Shown here piece by piece: positions 53,476 to 61,413 of a stretch of DNA of 64,000 nucleotides. The stretch is from Bacteroides finegoldii DSM 17565 (GTDB lineage: Bacteria > Bacteroidota > Bacteroidia > Bacteroidales > Bacteroidaceae): contig NZ_GG688317.1 in NCBI RefSeq assembly GCF_000156195.1, positions 186,001-250,000 on the forward strand. The letters are read 5' to 3'. A program made the position numbers and the translations under genes. The notes below the pieces were generated by a model. It worked only from the letters and a program-made list of their open reading frames with translations. It was not told where the DNA came from and ran no database searches. Every line of letters starts with the position of its first letter. Position 1 is the first letter of the stretch.

Positions 53476-54594
53476 ATGAAAAAGTTTTTTTATTTGTCGG
53501 CTCTTTCATTGGGCATGATGTGTTCCATTACGGCTTGTAGTGATGATGACACTACGACTATAGACGCTAAAAATCTTGACTATACGGCGGAGAATGCAAG
53601 TAGTTGGGGAAATTACATGCGAGTAGTTGCACAATTGTTGGTGAATGATGCTACTGCTCTTTATGATGACTGGGCGGTTAAATACAACGAAGGTGGAAGT
53701 TATGCAGATTTCTTTAAGAATCAAGATGCTTTGACGAGTGTTGAGCAGTTGATTGACGGCTGTGTAGACATTGCCAATGAAGTAGGTACTGCCAAAATTG
53801 GTGACCCTTACGATCTTTTCATACATAATAATGAAGAAAAGGCTTTGTATGCTGTAGAGTCATGGTATAGCTGGCATTCTCGTGAAGACTATCGTAACAA
53901 TATCTATTCTATTCGCAATGCTTATTACGGAACACGTACAGGGGCTATTAGCGAGTTATCTCTCTCAAAAGCAGTAGCCGCGGTAAATGCTAATCTTGAT
54001 ACTGAAGTAAAAAAAGCGATTGATGACGCAGCAGCAGCAATTTGGGCTATCCCGAGTCCTTTCCGCAACAATATCAATAGTCCGGAAGCAGTAAGTGCTA
54101 TGGAAGCTTGTGCCACTTTAGAGGGAGTACTCAAGGGTAGTTTGAAGAGTTGTATCGAAGGTATTGATAAAACAGTGTTGGCTGAAGTCGTAAAAAATTA
54201 TGTGGATGTAGTTGTATTACCTACTTACTCTGATTTGAAAGCGGGAAATCAGGCTCTTTTCGATGCTGTTGAGACATTCCGTACTTCTCCCAGCAATGCT
54301 AACTTCAAGGCTTGCGCCACAGCATGGCTTGCTGCTCGTACACCGTGGGAAACCAGTGAGGCATTCCTTTTTGGTCCGGTTGCCGACAAAGGTCTTGACC
54401 CCAATATGGATAGCTGGCCACTCGATCAGGATGGTATCGTACAGATCCTGACTTCCGGTAACTATTCAGACTTGAACTGGGATGGTGACTATGATGAAGA
54501 AGATGATAAAATTGCCGGTGCACAAGCTTTGCGTGGTTACCACACTTTGGAATATTTGATCTTCAAAGATGGCGAAGCCCGTACCATTCAGTAA
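53476..54594 (+). CDS. Imelysin family lipoprotein (EfeO/IrpA-like)
   Basis: 372 residues. The signal peptide ends in a lipobox (SITAC, Cys21), so it is a lipoprotein. Imelysin-domain features are ARTPWETSEAFLFGP near residues 288-302 and GYHTLEYLIF near the C-terminus, the GxHxxE motif of the family, which is linked to metal binding. Imelysins such as IrpA and EfeO take part in iron acquisition and are often Fur-regulated. A porin precedes and a di-haem DUF1111 protein follows, a pairing known from other iron-related loci. A hairpin after the stop (54621-54663) may tune expression of the next genes. Confidence 0.9.
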   Translation: MKKFFYLSALSLGMMCSITACSDDDTTTIDAKNLDYTAENASSWGNYMRVVAQLLVNDATALYDDWAVKYNEGGSYADFFKNQDALTSVEQLIDGCVDIANEVGTAKIGDPYDLFIHNNEEKALYAVESWYSWHSREDYRNNIYSIRNAYYGTRTGAISELSLSKAVAAVNANLDTEVKKAIDDAAAAIWAIPSPFRNNINSPEAVSAMEACATLEGVLKGSLKSCIEGIDKTVLAEVVKNYVDVVVLPTYSDLKAGNQALFDAVETFRTSPSNANFKACATAWLAARTPWETSEAFLFGPVADKGLDPNMDSWPLDQDGIVQILTSGNYSDLNWDGDYDEEDDKIAGAQALRGYHTLEYLIFKDGEARTIQ

Positions 54595-54620
54595 GATTTT
54601 TACTTGTTAGAAATCAGATT

Positions 54621-54663
54621 TTGCGGAAACAGTGGGATAATGAATATTCTGTTGTTTCCGCAA
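54621..54663 (+). other. Intercistronic hairpin after the imelysin gene
   Basis: TTGCGGAAACA at 54621-54631 pairs perfectly with TGTTTCCGCAA at 54653-54663. There is no T-run after it, so rather than ending transcription it may stabilise the upstream mRNA or mark a processing site. Confidence 0.55.
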
Positions 54664-54722
54664 CATCTGCGTTAAAAAGATAAATGTTAGTTACGTATTT
54701 TGCAATAATAATTCAATAACGA

Positions 54723-56156
54723 ATGAATGGCTTATTAAAATACTCATTTCCAATCTGTTTTTCGCTTCTGGCATTGTTTGCCTGCGAGGATGATGGAATT
54801 GATGTGGATAATATAGAAGTACCTGCCGGCTTTGCCCTCTCTGCCGGTACTGCTACCAACTTCCTGACTTCCTCTTATGCTTATGACAGGTCGGCTGACT
54901 GGATAACAGGGGCATACGATAAACGTTTCACCCGTGGTGACAAATTGTATGATGATATCCGCACCAGTAGTAATGGAATAGGTGGAGGACTGGGACCGGT
55001 TTATGCCGGTTATTCTTGTGGTAGCTGTCACCGAAATGCCGGACGTACGCAACCTACTTTGTGGAGCGAAGGTGGTTCCGGTAGCTCCGGCTTTTCGTCT
55101 ATGTTGGTTTATATTAGTCGTAAGAATGGAGCTTTCTTTCAGGATTATGGACGTGTGCTTCATGATCAGGCTATTTATGGTGTGAAGCCCGAGGGAAAAC
55201 TGAAAGTGGAATATACCTATGAGACTTTCCAGTTCCCTGATGGTGAGACGTATGAACTCTGCAAACCCAATTATTCTATTTATGAATGGTATGCGGACAG
55301 CATCAAACCCGAAGATCTGTTCTGTACGGTGCGTATTCCTCTGCGCCACGTAGGTATGGGACAAATGATGGCGCTCGATCCCACTGAAATTGAAGCTTTG
55401 GCTGCTAAAAGCAATTATCCGGAATATGGTATCAGTGGCCGTTGCAACTATATCTCCGAGAGAGGAATGAGAAGTTTAGGCTTGTCCGGTAATAAAGCAC
55501 AGCATGCCGACCTGACAGTGGAACTTGGTTTCTCCAGCGATATGGGAGTTACGAACAGCCGCTATCCCGAAGAAATCTGTGAAGGACAGGCACAAGTAAA
55601 TCAAGGCAGTATGATGGGACTTTCTTATGCCCAGTTGGATGTATCTACGGAAGAAATGGAGAATGTAGATCTCTACATGCAGAGCCTTAGTGTTCCGGCA
55701 CGTCGCAATGTGAATAATGAACAAGTGATCAAGGGTGAGCAGAATTTTTATAAGGCGAAGTGCCATCTCTGCCATGTAACCACCTTGCACACAAAACCAC
55801 GTGGTTCTATACTGCTGAACGGAACCCGCCTTCCTTGGCTGGGTAGTCAGACAATTCATCCATATTCGGACTTCCTGCTTCATGACATGGGCTCTGAAAT
55901 TATGGGCGTAGGACTGAATGATAACTATGTAAGCGGTTTGGCCCGTGGCAACGAATGGCGTACGACTCCGCTTTGGGGTATCGGATTGCAGGAAACTGTG
56001 AATGGTCATACTTACTTCTTGCATGATGGGCGCGCCCGCAACTATATTGAGGCTATCATGTGGCACGGTGGTGAAGGTGAAGCATCGAAGAATCTCTTCA
56101 AAAAGATGAGTAAAGAAGATCGTAATGCTTTGGTCGCATTTCTGAAATCATTATAA
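54723..56156 (+). CDS. Di-haem oxidoreductase family lipoprotein (DUF1111)
   Basis: 477 residues with a lipoprotein signal (LLALFAC, Cys21). Two c-type haem motifs are present: Cys99-Gly-Ser-Cys102-His103 and Cys347-His-Leu-Cys350-His351. Around them are family patterns such as FTRGDKLYDDIR, GLGPVYAGYSCGSCHRNAGR and ending RDALVAFLKSL-like RNALVAFLKSL. DUF1111 proteins are related to di-haem cytochrome c peroxidases and are found beside imelysins in iron-linked clusters; the reaction is unproven. The covalent haem would be attached outside the inner membrane, which the CcsBA protein of the same operon could do. It starts 128 bases after the imelysin gene. Confidence 0.92.
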   Translation: MNGLLKYSFPICFSLLALFACEDDGIDVDNIEVPAGFALSAGTATNFLTSSYAYDRSADWITGAYDKRFTRGDKLYDDIRTSSNGIGGGLGPVYAGYSCGSCHRNAGRTQPTLWSEGGSGSSGFSSMLVYISRKNGAFFQDYGRVLHDQAIYGVKPEGKLKVEYTYETFQFPDGETYELCKPNYSIYEWYADSIKPEDLFCTVRIPLRHVGMGQMMALDPTEIEALAAKSNYPEYGISGRCNYISERGMRSLGLSGNKAQHADLTVELGFSSDMGVTNSRYPEEICEGQAQVNQGSMMGLSYAQLDVSTEEMENVDLYMQSLSVPARRNVNNEQVIKGEQNFYKAKCHLCHVTTLHTKPRGSILLNGTRLPWLGSQTIHPYSDFLLHDMGSEIMGVGLNDNYVSGLARGNEWRTTPLWGIGLQETVNGHTYFLHDGRARNYIEAIMWHGGEGEASKNLFKKMSKEDRNALVAFLKSL

Positions 56157-56201
56157 AACAAATAACGAACAATAAAACCAATAAGTATTATACAAGCAAT
56201 T

Positions 56202-57413
56202 ATGAAGAAATTAATTTTAATGGTTGTAATGGCTGCCCTTTCGTTGGCTGCTATGGCACAGCATGAAGAAGATACAGAAAACGGTGTAGTGTCACTTGCC
56301 GGAAGAGAGGGATTTACGATAGAAACCAAGAAGGGAGACTTTGTATTCAAGCCCTATCTGTTGGTACAGACTTGTGCAAATTTCAATTGGTATGATGATG
56401 AAGGCCTGGATAAGGCATACAATCAGGATAATGTAGCTAATTCCGGTTTCTCAATTCCCTATGCTGTATTGGGCTTCACTGGTAAAGCTTTTGGTAAAGT
56501 AGCCTTTAATCTTTCTATCAATGCGGCTGCCAGTGGGGGAGCATTGCTTCAACAAGCATGGTTCGATGTGCAACTTAAAAAACAGTTTGCCGTGCGTGTC
56601 GGTAAATTCAAAACACCTTTCTCACATGCTTATCTGACGACGTTGGGCGAAACATTGTTGCCGCAGTTGCCAGTATCATTGACTTCCGCCATCATTCTGC
56701 CTTATTCCTTGAATGCGGTAACGCCTAACATCGGTACCGGTTTTGACCTCGGTGTTGAAATTCACGGATTGTTAGCTGATAAATTTGGCTATGAAGTAGG
56801 TTTATTCAATGGTACCGGTTCTTCTGTAAATACAGCTACAAAAACTCTGAGTGATGATTGGCATATTCCTTCTTTACTGTATGCGGGACGCTTTACTTAT
56901 ATGCCTAAAGGTGTGATGCCGTCCACCCAAGGTAATCCTAACCGTTTGAATGAAGATAAGATCATGTTCGGTGTATCGGCTTCAATCAATGTGGAAAGTG
57001 AGAATGAAAGTACCAATGATACCCGTGTGGGAGTGGAATTTGCCATGTTAAAGAATAAACTGTATCTGGGCGCCGAAGCATACTATATGAATGTGGGCTT
57101 CACCGATCGTCAGAAAATAAATGAGACATACAATTACCTGGGTGGTTATGTACAGGGCGGCTACTTTGTAGCTCCCCGTTTGCAGGCTGCCTTGCGTTAT
57201 GACTTCTTTAACCGTAACGGTACCAGCGATGACGGATTTCTGAATATGCCGGCTGTGGGTGTGAATTATTTCTTTAAGGGTTGTAACCTGAAACTCCAGG
57301 CTATGTACCAGTATATTGCCCGTACGGGGCACGATACACAGCTCGACCGAGATAATGATAATTTAGGTCTGGCCACTCATTCTGCAACAGTAATGCTGCA
57401 ATATACTTTCTAA
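56202..57413 (+). CDS. Second porin-like outer-membrane protein
   Basis: 403 residues with a signal peptide (MKKLILMVVMAALSLAAMAQ). The pattern FKPYLLVQTCANFNWYDDEG, FGKVAFNLSINAAASGG, FAVRVGKFKTPFSHAYL and terminal ATVMLQYTF is that of OprO/OprP-like phosphate- or anion-selective porins, with a C-terminal Phe as needed for barrel insertion. It lies between the di-haem and the mono-haem gene, 45 and 19 bases apart, so it belongs to the operon. It differs from the first porin of the operon and is not a recent duplicate. Confidence 0.87.
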   Translation: MKKLILMVVMAALSLAAMAQHEEDTENGVVSLAGREGFTIETKKGDFVFKPYLLVQTCANFNWYDDEGLDKAYNQDNVANSGFSIPYAVLGFTGKAFGKVAFNLSINAAASGGALLQQAWFDVQLKKQFAVRVGKFKTPFSHAYLTTLGETLLPQLPVSLTSAIILPYSLNAVTPNIGTGFDLGVEIHGLLADKFGYEVGLFNGTGSSVNTATKTLSDDWHIPSLLYAGRFTYMPKGVMPSTQGNPNRLNEDKIMFGVSASINVESENESTNDTRVGVEFAMLKNKLYLGAEAYYMNVGFTDRQKINETYNYLGGYVQGGYFVAPRLQAALRYDFFNRNGTSDDGFLNMPAVGVNYFFKGCNLKLQAMYQYIARTGHDTQLDRDNDNLGLATHSATVMLQYTF

Positions 57414-57432
57414 AAAAACAAAGAGAGTAGTT

Positions 57433-58167
57433 ATGAAGAAATGTATATTATTCTTTGCTGCTATCTGGATGACACTCTGCTTCTGTTCATGTGATGATGG
57501 AAGAATCTATGAGAAGGAGATAGAGGTGCAGCGTGGTGGCCGAGTCCTAAAGTTGACAGGTCGTTTCAGTGGTATCAGCAATTGGACGGATGATTATAGT
57601 GTCGTTGTGGCAGGCTTCAATGATAAAAGTGAATACGCTGTTATAACGAAATCACTGCCAGTCAATGTAACCGACGGAACAGATATCGTTATGACACTGG
57701 GAGGTATCAGTGATGAAGTGAAATCACTCAAATTGTGTGTTATCAGTCGTCTGCGCGAATGTATTGTCGAATTTAAGACGATGGAAGATGAAGAACTCGC
57801 AGCTATTACAGATACTATATTAATGGATGTGGGAACACTGGACGTGGGTATGTTCAGTTCCATCCAGTCACAGGTTTTCGATAAAAGATGTGTAGCGTGC
57901 CATGGGCAGACCGGTTCTGCATCGGGTAATTTATTTCTGACGGAGGGTAAGAGCTATCATGCGTTGGTCAACCAGCCGGCGCATAAGAATAGTGATATAC
58001 TATTGGTGAAGCCCGGCAGTGCAGAAGAGAGTTTTCTACATCTGGTCTTGAACAGGGCTGGTGATACGAGTATGAACCATACCGATATGCTGTCAGAAGA
58101 TGAGCAACCCTTATTGAAACTGATAGATAATTGGATAAACGAAGGTATTTTTTTGAATAACGAGTAA
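57433..58167 (+). CDS. Mono-haem c-type cytochrome-like lipoprotein
   Basis: 244 residues. The signal ends in CFCSCDDG, a lipoprotein-like Cys. The N-terminal part is an unknown beta-rich region (EIEVQRGGRVLKLTGRFSGI). The C-terminal part carries one haem motif, Cys153-Val-Ala-Cys156-His157, in SQVFDKRCVACHGQTGSASG, followed by KPGSAEESFLHLVLNRAGD and LIDNWINEG, as in cytochrome-like domains of envelope proteins. It could pass electrons to or from the di-haem protein. Six bases to the next gene. Confidence 0.85.
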   Translation: MKKCILFFAAIWMTLCFCSCDDGRIYEKEIEVQRGGRVLKLTGRFSGISNWTDDYSVVVAGFNDKSEYAVITKSLPVNVTDGTDIVMTLGGISDEVKSLKLCVISRLRECIVEFKTMEDEELAAITDTILMDVGTLDVGMFSSIQSQVFDKRCVACHGQTGSASGNLFLTEGKSYHALVNQPAHKNSDILLVKPGSAEESFLHLVLNRAGDTSMNHTDMLSEDEQPLLKLIDNWINEGIFLNNE

Positions 58168-58179
58168 ACGATATTGGAA

Positions 58180-59334
58180 ATGAACAACAAAAAACAACCA
58201 ACCAATCAATCAGAGAATACATTAACCGAGATTTTTAAATATGAAGTAAAAGAAGGCGTTTCAGAGTTTCATGTAATGATTCACTCTACCCGGCCGGAAG
58301 ACACTTATGAAGAACAATTAAATGCAGTAGCCAATGCCTACAATGATTTGCTTGCAGGTGAATTGAAAGGTGCCATGGCTGTGTTTAAACGTTATTTTCT
58401 GAGTGATACCGCCAATCAGGCTGACCTCCTGCTGGCTATCACTACCGAAAGTTCCGACTGTGCTCTTTCCGTGGTAGAGCAACCCCCTTTGGATGGGACG
58501 AAAATAGCTTTGTGGGCTTATTTACAGACCAATGTGCAGACACAAGTGCTGCACAACGGATTGTTTGAAGTAAAGCACAATGCGTACCGCCACCTGTGGG
58601 GAGGCAGTGTTTTCAATCGTGCCGCAAATTCTGAGTACCAGACCCGTTTGTTGCTGAATGACTACGCGATGCAACTTATGGAACAAGGATGTAAATTGGC
58701 GGATAACTGTATCCGTACCTGGTTCTTCGTACAGAATGTGGATGTGAATTATGCCGGTGTGGTAAAGGCGCGTAATGAGGTTTTCGTCACTCAGAACCTG
58801 ACGGAAAAAACACACTATATTGCCAGTACAGGTATCGGCGGACGTCATGCTGATCCTAAAGTATTGGTGCAAATGGATACCTATGCTGTGGCAGGCTTAA
58901 AGCCGGAACAGATACACTTCCTTTATGCTCCTACGCATCTGAATCCTACTTATGAGTATGGTGTCAGCTTTGAACGCGGAACGTATGTCGATTACGGTGA
59001 CCGGCGTCAAGTGTTTATTTCAGGTACGGCAAGTATCAACAATAAAGGGGAAGTAGTATACCCCGGCGACATCCGTAGGCAGACGGAACGGATGTGGGAA
59101 AATGTAGAAGCCTTGCTGAAAGAGGCGGAGTGCACGTTTGATGATTTGGGGCATATGATTGTTTACTTGCGTGACATTGCAGACTATGCGGTTGTGAAGA
59201 GTATGTATGACAAGTGTTTCCCAGATACTCCTAAAGTATTTGTACATGCGCCTGTATGCCGTCCCGGATGGTTGATCGAAATGGAATGTATGGGAGTTAA
59301 GGCTTTGAAGAATAAGGAATATGCACCTTTTTAA
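58180..59334 (+). CDS. Rid (YjgF) family protein with chorismatase-like architecture
   Basis: About 384 residues from the ATG at 58180; the codon two before it is TTG at 58174 and less likely. The C-terminal half is a Rid/YjgF fold (FISGTASINNKGEVVYPGDI then RRQTERMWENVEALLKEAEC and MIVYLRDIADYAVV). The N-terminal half is an additional related domain with NRAANSEYQTRLLLNDYAMQ. This length and order resemble FkbO/Hyg5-type chorismatases. No signal peptide is seen, so it is cytoplasmic, unlike its operon partners. Role in the operon unknown; detoxifying a reactive intermediate or making an aromatic metabolite are possibilities. It overlaps the CcsBA gene by 14 bases. Confidence 0.8.
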   Translation: MNNKKQPTNQSENTLTEIFKYEVKEGVSEFHVMIHSTRPEDTYEEQLNAVANAYNDLLAGELKGAMAVFKRYFLSDTANQADLLLAITTESSDCALSVVEQPPLDGTKIALWAYLQTNVQTQVLHNGLFEVKHNAYRHLWGGSVFNRAANSEYQTRLLLNDYAMQLMEQGCKLADNCIRTWFFVQNVDVNYAGVVKARNEVFVTQNLTEKTHYIASTGIGGRHADPKVLVQMDTYAVAGLKPEQIHFLYAPTHLNPTYEYGVSFERGTYVDYGDRRQVFISGTASINNKGEVVYPGDIRRQTERMWENVEALLKEAECTFDDLGHMIVYLRDIADYAVVKSMYDKCFPDTPKVFVHAPVCRPGWLIEMECMGVKALKNKEYAPF

Positions 59335-61381
59335 TCTGAAGAAAAGTCTCGTCTCCTTATATATCTGTCTGGTGGCTTTACTTGCTGTGGTGACCTTTGT
59401 GGAGCATGTACGCGGAACAGAGTTTGTAGAAAAGTATGTTTATCATACAGTTTGGTTTTGTTGTTTGTGGGGAGTACTTGCTGCATTGGCAGTTGTCGTG
59501 TTGGTTAAGCGGCAGTTGTGGCGGCATCTCCCGGCATTGTTGTTGCATGGCTCCTTCCTTTTTATCTTGGTGGGAGCCATGATTACATTTTCATGCAGCA
59601 AGAAAGGATATATGCATCTCACAGTAGGCACTGAGGTGGGAACTTTCATAGACCAAGACAGTAAGCGGGTGATCGAATTACCATTCACATTGTGTCTGGA
59701 CAGTTTCCGGGTGGAGTATTATCCGGGGACGGAGGCTCCGGCAGATTATGTCAGCTATATCCGGGATGCGGAACCAGTTTCCATGAATCGTATCCTCTCT
59801 CGTCAGGGGTATCGCTTTTACCAGTCTTCTTTTGATGATGATAAGGAGGGGAGTTGGTTGTCAGTGAATTATGATCCGTGGGGAATAGGGGTTACGTATG
59901 CAGGATATATTTTGCTGGGTATCTCCATGTTGTGGATGCTTGTCGGTCGCAGTGGAGAATTCCGTAGATTACTCAGGCATCCATTGCTTCGGAAAGGGGG
60001 AATGTTTGTGTGGTTGCTCATGGCTGTGGTAACGGTGGTGCAAGCAGAAAACAGAAGCCTTCCGGCACTTGCACTCAGGCAGGCGGATAGTCTGGCATTC
60101 AAACAAGTGATTTATCATGATCGCGTAGTACCTTTTAATACTCTTGCACGAGACTTTGTATTGAAACTGACCGGAAAACCTTCTTATGGTGGTATGACAC
60201 CCGAACAGGTTGTCGGAGGTTGGCTACTTCGTCCGGAGGTTTGGCAGAATGAACCGATGATTTATATAAAGAGTGCGGAACTTCGTCATTTACTCCGGTT
60301 ATCGTCTTCTTATGCCCGTCTTACTGATTTGTTTGATGGACAAAACTATCGATTGCAGGAATTTTGGAAGGGTGGACAAAAGCCACATATGAAAATGACT
60401 TCGTTGGAAAAGGCTATCATGGAAACGGACGAAAAGGTAGGATTGATACTGATGCTACGGAGTGGAACACTTATCCATCCTTTACCGGAAGATGGGAGTA
60501 TAAAACCACTATCTGACGTAAAAGTGCAGGCTGAAATATTGTACAATCGTATTCCATTCAGCAAACTGTTGTTCATGTTCAATCTGACTGTAGGGATGCT
60601 GGCATTTTTCTATTTACTTTATTGCAGCATGCATCGTTCGGCAGGTAAGGCATGGAGCGTTTTTACAGTTGCACTTTATGCAGCATTCCTTTTTCAACTC
60701 TTTGGCTACTGTTTGCGGTGGTATGTTGGCGGACGTATTCCGTTGAGCAATGGATATGAAACCATGCAATTTATGGCACTGTGTACACTTCTGCTTGCAT
60801 GCATATTCCGGTGTCGCTTCTCTTTTACGTTGTCTTTTGGATTGCTCATTTCGGGTTTTGCCTTGTTGGTAGCTTATCTTGGGCAGAACAATCCTCAGAT
60901 CACTCCTCTGATGCCTGTGTTGCTGTCTCCCTGGTTAAGTATTCATGTTTCTCTGATTATGGTATCTTATGCATTGTTTGCCTTTATGATGCTAAATGGA
61001 TTACTGGCATTCTGCATAGGAGGTTGGCGAAAAAAGGCAATCGATTCGGAGATTCAGGAACAGCGTAAGGTCCGTGTGGAGCAATTGATGCTTTTCAGTC
61101 GGTTGATGCTCTATCCGGCAGTATTTTGTCTGGGGGCGGGAATTTTTATTGGTGCTGTGTGGGCAAATGTTTCATGGGGGCGTTATTGGGCCTGGGACCC
61201 GAAAGAAGTCTGGGCTTTGATCTCCTTTTTAATCTATGGTGCGGCATTCCACGGACCATCGCTTGCCGTCTTCCGGCAACCCCGGTTCTTCCATGCTTAT
61301 ATGGTGTTGGCTTTCCTTACGGTGCTGATGACTTACTTCGGAGTAAATTATCTGCTGGGCGGTATGCATAGCTATGCCTGA
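59321..61381 (+). CDS. Fused ResB-CcsA cytochrome c assembly protein
   Basis: 686 residues. The N-terminal part is ResB/Ccs1-like with three early membrane segments (LYICLVALLAVVTFV, WFCCLWGVLAALAVVVLV, ALLLHGSFLFILVGAMITF) and a periplasmic domain. The C-terminal part is CcsA-like with SNGYETMQFMAL and the WWD-type haem-binding signature in WGRYWAWDPKEVWALISFLI, followed by YGAAFHGPS with the conserved His. Such fused CcsBA proteins carry haem across the inner membrane and attach it to CxxCH motifs. The only CxxCH lipoproteins of the window are in the same operon, so they are its likely substrates. Its start overlaps the Rid gene by 14 bases, indicating coupling. Confidence 0.93.
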   Translation: MHLFNLKKSLVSLYICLVALLAVVTFVEHVRGTEFVEKYVYHTVWFCCLWGVLAALAVVVLVKRQLWRHLPALLLHGSFLFILVGAMITFSCSKKGYMHLTVGTEVGTFIDQDSKRVIELPFTLCLDSFRVEYYPGTEAPADYVSYIRDAEPVSMNRILSRQGYRFYQSSFDDDKEGSWLSVNYDPWGIGVTYAGYILLGISMLWMLVGRSGEFRRLLRHPLLRKGGMFVWLLMAVVTVVQAENRSLPALALRQADSLAFKQVIYHDRVVPFNTLARDFVLKLTGKPSYGGMTPEQVVGGWLLRPEVWQNEPMIYIKSAELRHLLRLSSSYARLTDLFDGQNYRLQEFWKGGQKPHMKMTSLEKAIMETDEKVGLILMLRSGTLIHPLPEDGSIKPLSDVKVQAEILYNRIPFSKLLFMFNLTVGMLAFFYLLYCSMHRSAGKAWSVFTVALYAAFLFQLFGYCLRWYVGGRIPLSNGYETMQFMALCTLLLACIFRCRFSFTLSFGLLISGFALLVAYLGQNNPQITPLMPVLLSPWLSIHVSLIMVSYALFAFMMLNGLLAFCIGGWRKKAIDSEIQEQRKVRVEQLMLFSRLMLYPAVFCLGAGIFIGAVWANVSWGRYWAWDPKEVWALISFLIYGAAFHGPSLAVFRQPRFFHAYMVLAFLTVLMTYFGVNYLLGGMHSYA

Positions 61382-61413
61382 TTATCTTTCTATTTTCGGA
61401 TGATATAATAAAA

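Noticed and set aside
54744..55364. 206-codon minus-strand frame opposite the di-haem gene
   Set aside because: Antisense of a clear haem protein with signal peptide and two CxxCH motifs; its own translation has no family features.
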